A stretch of 64,000 bases of DNA from Castellaniella sp. (GTDB lineage: Bacteria; Pseudomonadota; Gammaproteobacteria; Burkholderiales; Burkholderiaceae_B). The translations under genes were made by a program, and so were the position numbers. Location of the stretch: contig NZ_JAUCCU010000002.1 in NCBI RefSeq assembly GCF_034675845.1, positions 310,001-374,000 of the forward strand, written 5' to 3'. This document shows positions 44,767-54,533 of the stretch, piece by piece; within the stretch, counting starts at the first letter, position 1; each line of letters begins with the position of its first letter. Below the pieces are notes generated by a model. The model saw nothing but the letters and a program-made list of their open reading frames with translations, was not told the origin of the DNA and did no database searches.

Positions 44767-46312
44767 GTCACAGACCCAGCCTGAAGACCGTGCAGCAGCA
44801 GGTCGGCCACGCAGCGGGCGTAAGCTCCGCACTCCCTTTCGCCGCCGCCGCGGCGATGCTCAGGCTCAGTCTGATGCGCCAGCCGCTGCCGAGCAGGCGC
44901 CTGGGCTGGACGCAGGCACTGCCGAAGAAGCCGATCGTGCCTTGTCCTACCTGAATGACACGCAGACTGCTCAGCGGCTGGATACCTATCTGCGCAATGA
45001 TGCCTTGATGCCAAAGCTGCACAAGGTCCTGGCCGAGGCCGGGGTGGGTTCGCGTCGCGATATGGAAGATCTGATCGTGGCGGGCCGGGTGTCCGTCAAT
45101 GGCGAGCCTGCGCACGTCGGTCAACGTGTCGGGCCCAACGACAAGGTTCGCGTCAATGGCAAGTTGGTATCGCGTCCTCGGGTGGATAAGCTGCCCCGCG
45201 TCATTCTTTACCATAAGCCCGCCGGCGAAATCGTCAGCCATGACGACCCCGGTGGCCGTGCCACGGTGTTTGCGCGTCTGCCGCGCCTTCGCGCCGGCAA
45301 GTGGCTGTCGATCGGGCGTCTGGATCTGAACACCGAGGGCCTGCTGATCTTCACGACTTCGGGCGAACTCGCCAACCGTCTGTCGCATCCGCGATACGGT
45401 GCCGAGCGCGAATACGCAGTGCGTGTGCTGGGTGAGCTTACCGAAGAAAAACAAGCCGAGCTCACGGGCGGCATTCAACTTGAGGACGGTCAGGCTCAGT
45501 TCAATTCCCTGGCATATATTGGGGGCGAGGGCAGCAATCGCTGGTATCGGGTCACGCTCTCCGAGGGCCGCAATCGCGAAGTCCGGCGCATGTTCGAGGC
45601 TGCTGGGGTCACGGTCAGCCGGTTGATCCGCACCCGTTTTGGCGAGGTCATTTTGCCCTCGAATCTGCGCCGCGGCCGTTGGGATGAACTCGAAGATCAA
45701 CTGGTCGGTGGCCTGATGGTGCACCTGGGCCTGATCCGCGTGGGCGATGACGACGCTGATGGGCAGGCTGAACTCCAACCCATGTCGCACGCCAGCGCCT
45801 TGCCGCCTGGCTTTGGCACGCCAGGCCAAAATGGTCAGAATGGTGCTCGCTTCAATCGTCGCGGACGTTTGTCGGGTGGTCGTCAGTCCTCGATTGATCC
45901 CTTCACGACTGGTTTGCTGATCAGTGGCGGCCTGGCCAATGGGCATCCGGATGCGGGTCGGGGCATGGAGGAGGGCGGGCATAAGTCTCAGGGCCATAAA
46001 AAACCATATTCGACAAAACCCCCACGGCCCGCCTCTGCGGGACAGAAAAAACCCGGTGCGCCTAAAAACAACACAGCACCTCAGGGAAAAGTCCACAAGC
46101 CCAAAACCCATAAGCCCAAGGCACCGACCTCGCAGGTCGCTGCCGACACTGCCCAGCCTAAAGCCCCCAGGCCCCCGAAATCCGCGAAGCCGCAGACAAA
46201 AAAGCCTGCCAATCGCACGCCGAAGCCGCGTGGGCAAGGCGGTAACGAACGCCAGCCGCAGGGTGCGCATGCGCATGAATCCCAGTTGGCTCGGGTGAGT
46301 CGTGGCCGTTAA
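44714..46312 (+). CDS. rluB: 23S rRNA pseudouridine synthase RluB-type with long tail
   Basis: 532 residues. A low-complexity Ala/Arg-rich N-terminus (about 1-95), an S4 domain (about 98-155, LHKVLAEAGVGSRRDMEDLI), the RsuA-type catalytic domain with catalytic Asp in GRLDLNTEGLL (about 205), and a disordered Lys/Pro/Ala-rich C-terminus (about 430-532). It should make the pseudouridine of helix 80 in 23S rRNA. Start at ATG 44714 within scpB; AAGGAG lies 12 bases upstream. The tail probably strengthens RNA binding. Confidence 0.92.
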   Translation: MTAELEVTKQAAPEKATKSQTQPEDRAAAGRPRSGRKLRTPFRRRRGDAQAQSDAPAAAEQAPGLDAGTAEEADRALSYLNDTQTAQRLDTYLRNDALMPKLHKVLAEAGVGSRRDMEDLIVAGRVSVNGEPAHVGQRVGPNDKVRVNGKLVSRPRVDKLPRVILYHKPAGEIVSHDDPGGRATVFARLPRLRAGKWLSIGRLDLNTEGLLIFTTSGELANRLSHPRYGAEREYAVRVLGELTEEKQAELTGGIQLEDGQAQFNSLAYIGGEGSNRWYRVTLSEGRNREVRRMFEAAGVTVSRLIRTRFGEVILPSNLRRGRWDELEDQLVGGLMVHLGLIRVGDDDADGQAELQPMSHASALPPGFGTPGQNGQNGARFNRRGRLSGGRQSSIDPFTTGLLISGGLANGHPDAGRGMEEGGHKSQGHKKPYSTKPPRPASAGQKKPGAPKNNTAPQGKVHKPKTHKPKAPTSQVAADTAQPKAPRPPKSAKPQTKKPANRTPKPRGQGGNERQPQGAHAHESQLARVSRGR

Positions 46313-46324
46313 GGCATAAAAAGC

Positions 46325-46353
46325 CTGATGGCGATAGCAAATGCTGTTATAAT
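46325..46353 (+). promoter_or_regulatory. Promoter of the rimP-nusA-infB operon
   Basis: -10 TATAAT (46348-46353) preceded by TG (extended -10), 17-base spacer, weak -35 CTGATG (46325-46330). It would start transcription near 46360, giving a leader of about 165 bases before rimP. Confidence 0.75.
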
Positions 46354-46463
46354 CTAAGGCTTTACAGCGTATTGTGCTGTGCCCACTGGATACCTGCATT
46401 GCGTTTAGGCAGCGTTTTGTTGCCTGGTGCTGTGTGCGGGTTTTCGGCGATTCTTCAGATTGT

Positions 46464-46518
46464 CTTGGGGTTGTTCCCCCAAGGCCTACCGAGGGCTGCT
46501 GGACAGCCCCTTTTTTTT
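46464..46518 (+). promoter_or_regulatory. Leader hairpin and intrinsic terminator before rimP (putative attenuator)
   Basis: A first hairpin CTTGGGG/CCCCAAG (46464-46483) is followed by a terminator GGGCTG/CAGCCC with a 5-base loop and eight T (46493-46518), only 7 bases before the rimP ATG. The 5' arm of the first hairpin (GGGGTTG) can pair with the 3' arm of the terminator (CAGCCCC) with one G-U, so alternative folds are possible. The layout suggests attenuation, perhaps by NusA, whose gene is second in the operon. Confidence 0.65.
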
Positions 46519-46525
46519 GGATTTT

Positions 46526-46996
46526 ATGGCGGATATTTTTGCAGTCACCCAGCAGGCATTGTTGGGGTTCGATGTAGAGCTGGTCGATGTGGAACGTGCG
46601 CCCTTGGGGCTGTTGCGCGTCACGATTGATCGCCCCGATGGGGTGCGCATCGAGGATTGCGAACAGGTTTCGCACCAGCTGTCGCACGCATTCGAGGTCG
46701 AGAATATCGACTACAAGCGCCTGGAAGTCAGTTCTCCCGGGGTGGATCGGCCTTTGCGTCGCTTGGCGGATTATGTCCGTTTTGCAGGTCAGCGCATCGA
46801 GATTCGTCTCCGAGAGCCCGTCCAGTCGCGCAAGGCCTTCTCCGGTATTTTGCAGGTTGAAGGCACCGAATCCCCCGTCCTCAGTCTGGTATACGAAGAT
46901 CAGACAGGGCAGCCACAGACGCTGCCGTTTTCTTTTGACGATGTGGACCGGGCTCACCTGGATCCTGTTCTCGATTTCAAAGGTAAGAAGCGATGA
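46526..46996 (+). CDS. rimP: Ribosome maturation factor RimP
   Basis: 156 residues, usual length. N-terminal alpha/beta domain (about 1-78, with RVTIDRPDGVRIEDCEQVS) and C-terminal SH3-like domain (about 80-150). The conserved LEVSSPGVDRPL lies between them. It binds 30S precursors during maturation. Its ATG sits directly behind a terminator hairpin and the ribosome site is weak, which may matter for regulation. The stop overlaps the nusA start (ATGA). Confidence 0.95.
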   Translation: MADIFAVTQQALLGFDVELVDVERAPLGLLRVTIDRPDGVRIEDCEQVSHQLSHAFEVENIDYKRLEVSSPGVDRPLRRLADYVRFAGQRIEIRLREPVQSRKAFSGILQVEGTESPVLSLVYEDQTGQPQTLPFSFDDVDRAHLDPVLDFKGKKR

Positions 46997-48477
46997 GTCG
47001 CGAAATTCTTCTATTGGTCGACGCCCTGGCGCGTGAAAAAAACGTCGAACGCGATGTGGTGTTTGGTGCGCTCGAGGGCGCGCTGGCTTCAGCCATGAAA
47101 AAACGCTTCAAGGAAGACGTGGATATTCGCGTGGCCATCGACCGCCAAACCGGCGAACACGAAGGCTTTCGGCGCTGGCTGATCGTGCCCGACGAGGCCG
47201 GCCTCCAGGAACCCGATGCCCAGGAACTCTTGACCGACGCCCAGGATATCGTGCCAGGCATCGAAGTCGGTGAGTACATCGAGGAACCACTAGAACCCAT
47301 CGAGTTCGGGCGTATCGGCGCACAGGCGGCCAAACAGGCCATCCTGCAAAAGATCCGTGACGCTGAGCGCGAACAGGTGCTCAATGACTTCCTGGATCGT
47401 GGCGAGACGATTATCTCAGGGACCGTAAAGCGCCTGGATAAAGGCGATGCAATCATCGAAATCGGCCGCGTCGAAGCCCGTTTGCCGCGTACGGAAATGA
47501 TTCCGAAGGAAAACATCCGGGCGGGTGATCGTGTGCGTGCCTGGGTTCTCAAGATCGACCATGCGGCCCGTGGCCAGCAGGTTATTCTGTCGCGCACTTC
47601 GCCCGATTTCATTCGCGAGCTCTTCGATAACGAAGTGCCGGAAATCGAACAAGGCCTGCTCGAAATCAAGGCGGCTGCCCGTGATCCCGGCGTGCGTGCC
47701 AAAATCGCCGTCGTGGCGTACGATAAGCGTATTGATCCCATCGGAACGTGCGTCGGTATGCGCGGTTCGCGTGTCACGGCAGTGCGCAATGAACTGGGCG
47801 GCGAACAGGTCGATATCGTGCTGTGGGCCGATGATCCTGCCGAATTTGTCATTGGCGCGTTGGCTCCGGCCCACGTCGAGTCGATTCTGGTCGACGAGGA
47901 AAAGCACGCCATGGATGTGGTGGTCGACGAGGAAAACCTCCCGAAGGCCATTGGTGCACGCGGTCAAAACGTCCGTCTGGCTTCCGAACTCACCGGCTGG
48001 CAGATCAACATCATGACCCCTGAAGAAAGCCAGGATCGCCAGGATGCCGAGCGCACTACCTTGCGTCATGCTTTTGTGACGCGGCTGGATGTGGACGAAG
48101 AGGTCGCCGACATCCTGATCGATGAGGGTTTTACCGGTCTTGAAGAAGTCGCTTATGTGCCCATGCAGGAATTGCTGGACATCGAAGCCTTCGATGAGGA
48201 TACCGTCAACGAACTGCGCACGCGTGCGCGTAACGCCCTGCTAACCGAGGCCATTGCCCAGGAAGAGCGTGTCCAGACCGCCCAGGATCTATTGGAGATC
48301 AAGGGGATGGATGCTGTTCTGGTGGCTAAATTAGCAGAAAACAACATCACCACCCTGGATGATCTGGCCGAACTGGCCGCTGACGAACTGGCAGAAATCA
48401 CGGGTCTGCCCGAAGACACCGCCAGCGACATGATCATGCAGGCGCGGGCGCACTGGTTCGAAGACGATAAGGCCTAA
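46993..48477 (+). CDS. nusA: Transcription termination/antitermination factor NusA
   Basis: 494 residues. Order: N-terminal RNA polymerase-binding domain (about 1-130), S1 domain (about 135-200, ISGTVKRLDKGDAIIEIGRV), KH domains (about 210-345), and two C-terminal acidic repeats (about 365-490, as in E. coli). It modulates pausing, termination and antitermination. ATGA overlap with rimP shows coupled translation. Confidence 0.96.
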   Translation: MSREILLLVDALAREKNVERDVVFGALEGALASAMKKRFKEDVDIRVAIDRQTGEHEGFRRWLIVPDEAGLQEPDAQELLTDAQDIVPGIEVGEYIEEPLEPIEFGRIGAQAAKQAILQKIRDAEREQVLNDFLDRGETIISGTVKRLDKGDAIIEIGRVEARLPRTEMIPKENIRAGDRVRAWVLKIDHAARGQQVILSRTSPDFIRELFDNEVPEIEQGLLEIKAAARDPGVRAKIAVVAYDKRIDPIGTCVGMRGSRVTAVRNELGGEQVDIVLWADDPAEFVIGALAPAHVESILVDEEKHAMDVVVDEENLPKAIGARGQNVRLASELTGWQINIMTPEESQDRQDAERTTLRHAFVTRLDVDEEVADILIDEGFTGLEEVAYVPMQELLDIEAFDEDTVNELRTRARNALLTEAIAQEERVQTAQDLLEIKGMDAVLVAKLAENNITTLDDLAELAADELAEITGLPEDTASDMIMQARAHWFEDDKA

Positions 48478-48531
48478 GCCCCTGTCGTTTCCTGCCCCTC
48501 GCCCCATTAACGTAGTCAAAGAGAGAGTCGA

Positions 48532-51489
48532 ATGCCGAGTAACACCGTCGCCCAATTCGCCGAAGAACTGAATATGCCTGCCAACGTCCTGCTGGATCAT
48601 TTCCGCTCGGCTGGCGTCCAGCTCGACTCGGTGAACGCGGACGTGACCGAAGCGGACAAAGGCGCCTTGCTGGAGTCCTTGCGGCGTTCGCATGGCACCG
48701 ACTCTGGCAAAAAGGTCGTCCTGACCCGCCGCAAGACCTCCGAGATCCGTCAGGCTGATGGCTCGGGTCGGTCACGCACCATCCAGGTCGAGGTACGCAA
48801 GAAACGTGTCCTGGTCAAACGCGATCGTCCTGAAGTGTTGGAGACTGCCCGGGCCGAAGCGGCTGCGCCGACCTCGGTGCCTGACGCCAGCCCGGCGCCG
48901 GTCGCACCTGCGGTTCAACCGACTGCGCCCGATGTTGTAGCGGTTCAGGCAGAACCGACTCCAGTCCTGTCGACCCCTCAGCCTACACCTGCAGAAACAT
49001 CGCCAGCACCTGTGGTCGCCAGCCAGTCGCCTGAGCCGACCGCCCCTCTTGCAGCATCTATTGCAGAAGCACCCCAGCTAGCCGAAGCCGCCGCTGCCCC
49101 TGTGGCAGAACCAGCCGCTTCTGCACAGCAGCCCGTCGCGGCGCCTGAGGCTGCCCCCACTGAAACCAAGGAAATCAAGCAGGACATCGTGATCGACACC
49201 CCTGTTGCCAAGCCACACTCATCTGTCGGCCAGGCGTCTTCTAGCCACTCTCCCCGCTCGCAGTCGGATGCCAAATCCGATTCCAAACCCAGCGTGCGCC
49301 CTGAATCTTCCGCTGCTCCCGTGGCAGCCCCCGCAGCCACGCCGGGCAAGGCCCGCCGTGCGCCTGCGGACCCCGACCGCGAAAGCGCCCGCAAGGCCGC
49401 CGAGGCCGAGGCCGCCGCGCTGCGCGAAATGATGCGCCAGCCGCGCAAGGTCCTGCGCGCGCCCGAGCCCGAAGAAGCCGCGAAGACGCTGCATAAGCCA
49501 GCAGGCAAGACCACCGTCAAAAAAGAGTCCGAAGGCAAAAAGGTCATCAAGGCCGCAGACGTCTCGTCTACCTGGTCCAACGACAGCCGCAAGAAACCCT
49601 CCAAGGCCGATACCTTGTCGGCAGGCGCAGGCAAGGATGCCTGGCGCGCCGGCAGCAAGTCAGGTCGTGGCAAGGGTGGTCGGGGCAAGAATCGACGTCA
49701 GGCCGACTACCATCAAGAACCCCAGCAGGCAGAATTCATCGCTCGCGAGGTTCACGTCCCGGAAACCATTTCCGTGGCCGATCTGGCCCATAAAATGGCC
49801 GTCAAGGCCGCCGAGGTCATCAAGCACCTGATGAAGCTTGGCCAGATGGTCACCATCAACCAGATCCTGGATCAGGAAACGGCCATGATTGTGGTCGAAG
49901 AACTGGGCCATACCGCCATTGCTGCAAAGCTGGACGATCCGGAAGCCTTCCTGGCCGACACCGAAGCCACCGAGGCCATCGCCTTGCCGCGTGCTCCGGT
50001 CGTCACCGTCATGGGTCACGTCGACCACGGCAAGACCTCGCTGCTGGATTACATCCGCCGCACCAAGGTTGCCACCGGCGAAGCCGGCGGGATCACCCAG
50101 CATATCGGCGCCTATCGCGTGAAAACCGAGCGTGGCGTGGTGGCCTTTCTGGATACCCCGGGCCACGAGGCCTTTACCGCCATGCGTGCCCGTGGTGCGC
50201 AGGCAACCGATATCGTCATCCTGGTCGTGGCAGCCGACGATGGCGTGATGCCCCAGACCCGTGAGGCAATTCACCACGCCAAGGCCGCAAATGTGCCGCT
50301 GGTCGTCGCCATCAATAAGATCGACAAACCCGAAGCCAATCCTGATCGTGTCAAGCAGGAACTGGTCGCCGAGCAGGTCGTGCCCGAGGAATACGGTGGC
50401 GATGTGCCCTTTATTTCCGTGTCGGCCAAGACCGGCCAGGGCATTGACGATCTGCTCGAAAACGTGCTGCTGCAGGCCGAGATCCTGGAACTCAAGGCGC
50501 AGGTGGATGCACCAGCCAAGGGCGTTGTCATCGAAGCGCGCCTGGACAAGGGCCGTGGCCCTGTCGCCACCATTCTGGTCCAAAGCGGTACCCTGCATCG
50601 CGGCGACGCCGTGCTGGCAGGGGTGGCCTTTGGCAAGATCCGTGCCATGCTGAACGACACTGGTAAATCCACTCAGGAAGCTGGCCCTTCGACCCCGGTC
50701 GAGATCCAGGGTCTGGCCGAGGTCCCGGCTGCCGGCGACGAAGTCCTGGTGCTTACCGACGAGCGCAAGGCGCGTGAAATCGCCTTGTTCCGTCAAGGCA
50801 AATTCCGCGACGTCAAACTCGCTCGTCAGCAGGCTGCAAAGCTCGAGTCCATGTTCGATAATCTGGGCGAGGGCGTGCGTACACTGCCGCTCATCGTCAA
50901 GACCGACGTGCAAGGTTCCCAGGAAGCCCTGGTGCAATCCTTGCTTAAATTGTCCACCGACGAGGTCCGTGTCCAGGTCGTACACGCTGCCGTGGGGGGC
51001 ATCTCTGAAAGCGACGTCAACCTGGCGATTGCGTCGGGCGCCGTGGTGATCGGCTTCAATGTGCGTGCCGACCAGCCCGCCAAAAAGCTCGCCGAAAGCA
51101 ACGAGATCGACCTGCGCTACTACAACATCATCTACGATGCGATCGATGATGTGAAAAACGCACTCTCGGGCATGTTGGCGCCGGAGAAGCGCGAAGAAAT
51201 CATCGGCATGGTCGAAATTCGAGAAATCTTCTCGGTCTCGAAGATTGGCAATATCGCGGGCTGCATGGTGCTCGAAGGCTTGGTGCGCCGGGATTCCCAG
51301 GTTCGCTTGCTGCGTAACCACGTGGTTCAGTGGACCGGTACGCTGGACTCTCTGCGCCGCTTCAAGGACGATGCCAAGGAAGTCAAATCCGGCTTTGATT
51401 GCGGGATCACCCTCAGGGGCAATAACGACATCGAAATCGGCGATCAACTCGAAGTCTTCGAAATCAAGGAAATCGCCCGCTCGCTGTAA
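48532..51489 (+). CDS. infB: Translation initiation factor IF-2
   Basis: 985 residues. A long N-terminal part has an IF2 N-domain (about 1-60) and a low-complexity Ala/Pro/Glu-rich linker (about 100-300), followed by a second IF2_N module (about 405-455). The G domain begins near 485 with GHVDHGKTS, then GGITQHIGA, DTPGHEAF, NKID and SAKTGQG, so all G motifs are intact. Beta-barrel and C-terminal fMet-tRNA-binding domains follow. A GAGAGAG stretch precedes the ATG. Confidence 0.97.
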   Translation: MPSNTVAQFAEELNMPANVLLDHFRSAGVQLDSVNADVTEADKGALLESLRRSHGTDSGKKVVLTRRKTSEIRQADGSGRSRTIQVEVRKKRVLVKRDRPEVLETARAEAAAPTSVPDASPAPVAPAVQPTAPDVVAVQAEPTPVLSTPQPTPAETSPAPVVASQSPEPTAPLAASIAEAPQLAEAAAAPVAEPAASAQQPVAAPEAAPTETKEIKQDIVIDTPVAKPHSSVGQASSSHSPRSQSDAKSDSKPSVRPESSAAPVAAPAATPGKARRAPADPDRESARKAAEAEAAALREMMRQPRKVLRAPEPEEAAKTLHKPAGKTTVKKESEGKKVIKAADVSSTWSNDSRKKPSKADTLSAGAGKDAWRAGSKSGRGKGGRGKNRRQADYHQEPQQAEFIAREVHVPETISVADLAHKMAVKAAEVIKHLMKLGQMVTINQILDQETAMIVVEELGHTAIAAKLDDPEAFLADTEATEAIALPRAPVVTVMGHVDHGKTSLLDYIRRTKVATGEAGGITQHIGAYRVKTERGVVAFLDTPGHEAFTAMRARGAQATDIVILVVAADDGVMPQTREAIHHAKAANVPLVVAINKIDKPEANPDRVKQELVAEQVVPEEYGGDVPFISVSAKTGQGIDDLLENVLLQAEILELKAQVDAPAKGVVIEARLDKGRGPVATILVQSGTLHRGDAVLAGVAFGKIRAMLNDTGKSTQEAGPSTPVEIQGLAEVPAAGDEVLVLTDERKAREIALFRQGKFRDVKLARQQAAKLESMFDNLGEGVRTLPLIVKTDVQGSQEALVQSLLKLSTDEVRVQVVHAAVGGISESDVNLAIASGAVVIGFNVRADQPAKKLAESNEIDLRYYNIIYDAIDDVKNALSGMLAPEKREEIIGMVEIREIFSVSKIGNIAGCMVLEGLVRRDSQVRLLRNHVVQWTGTLDSLRRFKDDAKEVKSGFDCGITLRGNNDIEIGDQLEVFEIKEIARSL

Positions 51490-51506
51490 TCGCGGGGGTC
51501 TGAACT

Positions 51507-51917
51507 ATGGGTCGTCATCAATCCAAACCAAATCCAGGTCGCAATACTCGCCTGGCCGACCAGATCCAGAAGGATCTGGCAGGTCTGGTGCAACGCGAGC
51601 TGGATATGGCGCAGACCGGCTTGATCACCCTGACAGGGGTGGATCTGACCGCCGACTATGCGCACGCCAAGGTCTATTTCACCGTGCTGGGCGCTGAACC
51701 CGATGTCGCTGTCAAAGCCCTGAACGACAAGGCCGGCTGGCTGCATTCCCAGCTGTTCAAGCTGCTGCATATTCACACGGTGCCGACCTTGCGCTTTCTT
51801 TACGATGTACAGCTGGCGCGCGGCATCGAACTCACTCAGCTCATCGATCGGGCCAATCGTCCCCAGGCAGGCGCCTCGGACATCCCCGAACTCGAAGACC
51901 CGGACGGCCAGCCCTGA
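51507..51917 (+). CDS. rbfA: Ribosome-binding factor A
   Basis: 136 residues with the KH-like RbfA fold: RLADQIQKDLAGLVQREL, VDLTADYAHAKVYFTVLG and VPTLRFLYDVQLARG are family landmarks. A short acidic tail follows. It is needed for late 30S maturation. Located 17 bases after infB, the standard order infB-rbfA-truB. Confidence 0.95.
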   Translation: MGRHQSKPNPGRNTRLADQIQKDLAGLVQRELDMAQTGLITLTGVDLTADYAHAKVYFTVLGAEPDVAVKALNDKAGWLHSQLFKLLHIHTVPTLRFLYDVQLARGIELTQLIDRANRPQAGASDIPELEDPDGQP

Positions 51918-51955
51918 TCGGGCGGTCGTCACTTATCTTAAAAACGGATAGAACG

Positions 51956-52714
51956 ATGGCTTCCCGACGTGGGCAGTTGCTTGACGGCGTCCTCTTGCTG
52001 GACAAGCCCGAAGGCCTCTCGAGCAATCATGCGCTACAGCGCGCCAAGCGCACGGTCGATGCCCGCAAAGCGGGTCATACCGGCACGCTGGACCCTTTTG
52101 CCACAGGTTTGCTGGTGTGCTGTTTTGGCCGCGCGACAAAAATTTCCGCCGCCATGCTGGAGGCCGATAAAGTCTACGAGGCCACCATCACCTTTGGTGA
52201 GGAAACCGACAGCGGAGACCTGACCGGCCATATCGTGGCTCAGGCCGGGGATGATTTTGTTGCTGTGCAGCCCGACGCCCTGGAAACAGTGCTGGCCGGG
52301 TTTCGTGGACAGATCGAACAGGTGCCGCCCATGGTGTCGGCCCTGAAACGCGACGGCAAGCCCTTGTATGAATATGCCCGGCAGGGCATTGTGCTGGATC
52401 GCCCCCCCCGACAGATCACGATTCATACGCTGGATCTGCTGGCCTGCGATGGCCGGACCGCCCAGCTGTTAGTGCATTGCAGCAAAGGCACGTATGTACG
52501 AACGCTGGCGCAGGACATTGGTCGCCAGTTAGGCTGTCTGGGCCATTTGTCGGCCTTGCGGCGCACGGCAGTCGGGCCGTTTTCAATCGACCGGGCCGTT
52601 GCCCTGGACGCCTTGCAGGCCATGGATTCGCCTGCTTCGGCGCTTATCCCTTTACACGCCTTGCCGGCCGGACTGCGGCCGACAAGTGTATCTACCGAGG
52701 AAAACATCCTATGA
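51956..52714 (+). CDS. truB: tRNA pseudouridine(55) synthase TruB
   Basis: 252 residues. Catalytic Asp46 lies in GHTGTLDPFATG, preceded by GVLLLDKPEGLSSN. KGTYVRTLAQDIG is the second conserved motif. It makes pseudouridine 55 in the T-loop of tRNAs. It is shorter than E. coli TruB (314 residues), lacking most of the C-terminal PUA-like part. The stop overlaps the typA start (ATGA). Confidence 0.95.
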   Translation: MASRRGQLLDGVLLLDKPEGLSSNHALQRAKRTVDARKAGHTGTLDPFATGLLVCCFGRATKISAAMLEADKVYEATITFGEETDSGDLTGHIVAQAGDDFVAVQPDALETVLAGFRGQIEQVPPMVSALKRDGKPLYEYARQGIVLDRPPRQITIHTLDLLACDGRTAQLLVHCSKGTYVRTLAQDIGRQLGCLGHLSALRRTAVGPFSIDRAVALDALQAMDSPASALIPLHALPAGLRPTSVSTEENIL

Positions 52715-54531
52715 AGCGAGCTTTGCGTAACGTGGCCATCATCGCCCACGTGGACCATGGCAAGACCACTCTCGTTGACCAGCTGCTGCGGCAGTCCGGC
52801 ACGTTCCGTGATAACCAGCAGGTGTCCGAACGGGTCATGGACTCCGGTGACATCGAGCGCGAGCGCGGCATCACCATTCTGGCCAAGAACTGCGCGGTCG
52901 AATACGAAGGCACGCACATCAACATCATCGACACCCCGGGCCACGCCGACTTTGGCGGCGAGGTCGAGCGCGTGCTGTCCATGGTGGATGGAGTATTGTT
53001 GCTGGTGGATGCCGTCGAAGGCCCCATGCCCCAGACGCGCTTCGTGACGCGCAAGGCCCTGGCCTTGGGCTTAAAGCCCATTGTCGTGGTCAACAAGGTT
53101 GATCGTCCGGGCGCGCGTCCGGATTTTGTCGTCAATGCAACTTTTGATCTGTTTGATAAGCTCGGTGCCACCGAAGAGCAGCTGGATTTCCCGGTGATCT
53201 ATGCATCGGGTCTGACGGGCTACGCCGGATTGACGGATGATGTGCGTTCGGGTGATATGCGTCCCTTGTTCGATGCGGTTTTGCAATATGTGCCGCAGCG
53301 TGAGGATGATGCCGATGGCCCCTTGCAACTGCAGATCATCTCGTTGGATTACAGCAGCTACGTGGGCAAAATCGGGGTCGGGCGCGTCAATCGCGGCCGC
53401 CTGCATGCCGGCCAGGATGTGGTCGGCAAGTTCGGCCCGGAAGGCGAAAGCTTCAAGGGTCGTATCAACCAGGTGTTGAAATTCCAGGGCCTGGAGCGCG
53501 TGCTGGTGGATTCTGCCGAAGCAGGCGATATTGTCCTGATCAACGGCATCGAAGATATCGGCATCGGCTGCACGCTGATGGACCCGGAAGCACCCGAGGC
53601 GTTGCCCATGCTGCGCATCGATGAGCCCACCCTGACCATGAACTTCATGGTGAACACGTCCCCGCTGGCCGGGCGCGAAGGCAAGTTTGTCACCAGCCGC
53701 CAACTGCGTGAACGCCTGGACCGCGAATTGAAGTCCAATGTGGCGTTGCGCGTCAATGACACGGACGACGATACCGTGTTCGAAGTCTGTGGTCGCGGTG
53801 AACTGCACCTGACGATTCTGCTGGAAAATATGCGCCGCGAAGGCTACGAGCTGGCTGTGTCGCGTCCCCGCGTGATGTACAAGGATATCGACGGCGTGCG
53901 CTGCGAGCCCTACGAGCTGCTGACGGTGGACGTGGAAGATGCGCACCAGGGCGGCATTATGGAAGAGCTGGGCCGCCGCAAGGGCGACCTGCAGGACATG
54001 CAGCCTGATGGCCGTGGCCGCACACGCCTGGAATACCGTATTCCGGCCCGTGGCCTGATTGGCTTTCAAGGTGAATTCATGACGCTGACTCGCGGCACGG
54101 GCCTGATGAGCCACATTTTTGACGATTATGCACCACTGCGCGAAGGTGGCGTGGGCGAGCGTCGCAATGGCGTGCTGATCAGCCAGGATGACGGCACGGC
54201 AGTGGCCTATGCCCTGTGGAAACTGCAGGAGCGCGGCCGGATGTTTGTGTCGCCGCAGGACCCGGTCTATGAAGGCATGATCATTGGCATTCATTCGCGT
54301 GACAATGATCTGGTGGTCAACCCGATCAAGGAAAAGAAGCTGACCAACGTGCGGGCATCGGGTAAAGACGAGCATATCGACTTGGTGCCGCCCGTCGCCA
54401 TGAGCCTGGAATATGCCGTGGAATTCATTGCGGATGACGAACTGGTCGAGGTCACGCCGAAATCCATCCGTCTGCGCAAGCGCTACCTGCAGGAACACGA
54501 GCGCCGTCGCAGCATGCGTGAATCGGCCTGA
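52711..54531 (+). CDS. typA: Ribosome-associated GTPase TypA/BipA
   Basis: 606-residue translational GTPase, usual length. G motifs: AHVDHGKTT (about 12-20), RERGITI, DTPGHADFGGEVER and NKVD. EF-G-like domains III and V and the BipA-specific C-terminal domain (about 485-600) follow. It helps 50S assembly and translation under stress. Start at ATG 52711 overlaps the truB stop; longer upstream in-frame codons lie inside truB. A terminator follows its stop by about 32 bases. Confidence 0.96.
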   Translation: MKRALRNVAIIAHVDHGKTTLVDQLLRQSGTFRDNQQVSERVMDSGDIERERGITILAKNCAVEYEGTHINIIDTPGHADFGGEVERVLSMVDGVLLLVDAVEGPMPQTRFVTRKALALGLKPIVVVNKVDRPGARPDFVVNATFDLFDKLGATEEQLDFPVIYASGLTGYAGLTDDVRSGDMRPLFDAVLQYVPQREDDADGPLQLQIISLDYSSYVGKIGVGRVNRGRLHAGQDVVGKFGPEGESFKGRINQVLKFQGLERVLVDSAEAGDIVLINGIEDIGIGCTLMDPEAPEALPMLRIDEPTLTMNFMVNTSPLAGREGKFVTSRQLRERLDRELKSNVALRVNDTDDDTVFEVCGRGELHLTILLENMRREGYELAVSRPRVMYKDIDGVRCEPYELLTVDVEDAHQGGIMEELGRRKGDLQDMQPDGRGRTRLEYRIPARGLIGFQGEFMTLTRGTGLMSHIFDDYAPLREGGVGERRNGVLISQDDGTAVAYALWKLQERGRMFVSPQDPVYEGMIIGIHSRDNDLVVNPIKEKKLTNVRASGKDEHIDLVPPVAMSLEYAVEFIADDELVEVTPKSIRLRKRYLQEHERRRSMRESA

Positions 54532-54533
54532 GA

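Noticed and set aside
44768..46957. 729-codon minus-strand frame across rluB and rimP
   Set aside because: Antisense to rluB, the rimP promoter and rimP, with no domain and no ribosome site.
49660..51447. 595-codon minus-strand frame inside infB
   Set aside because: Fully antisense to the IF-2 G domain and C-terminal domains; codon-bias artefact.
52477..52710. 78-codon N-terminal extension of TypA
   Set aside because: It lies within truB in another frame; TypA homology begins at 52711 with the ATGA overlap.
53071..54498. 475-codon minus-strand frame inside typA
   Set aside because: Fully antisense to typA, with no supporting motif.
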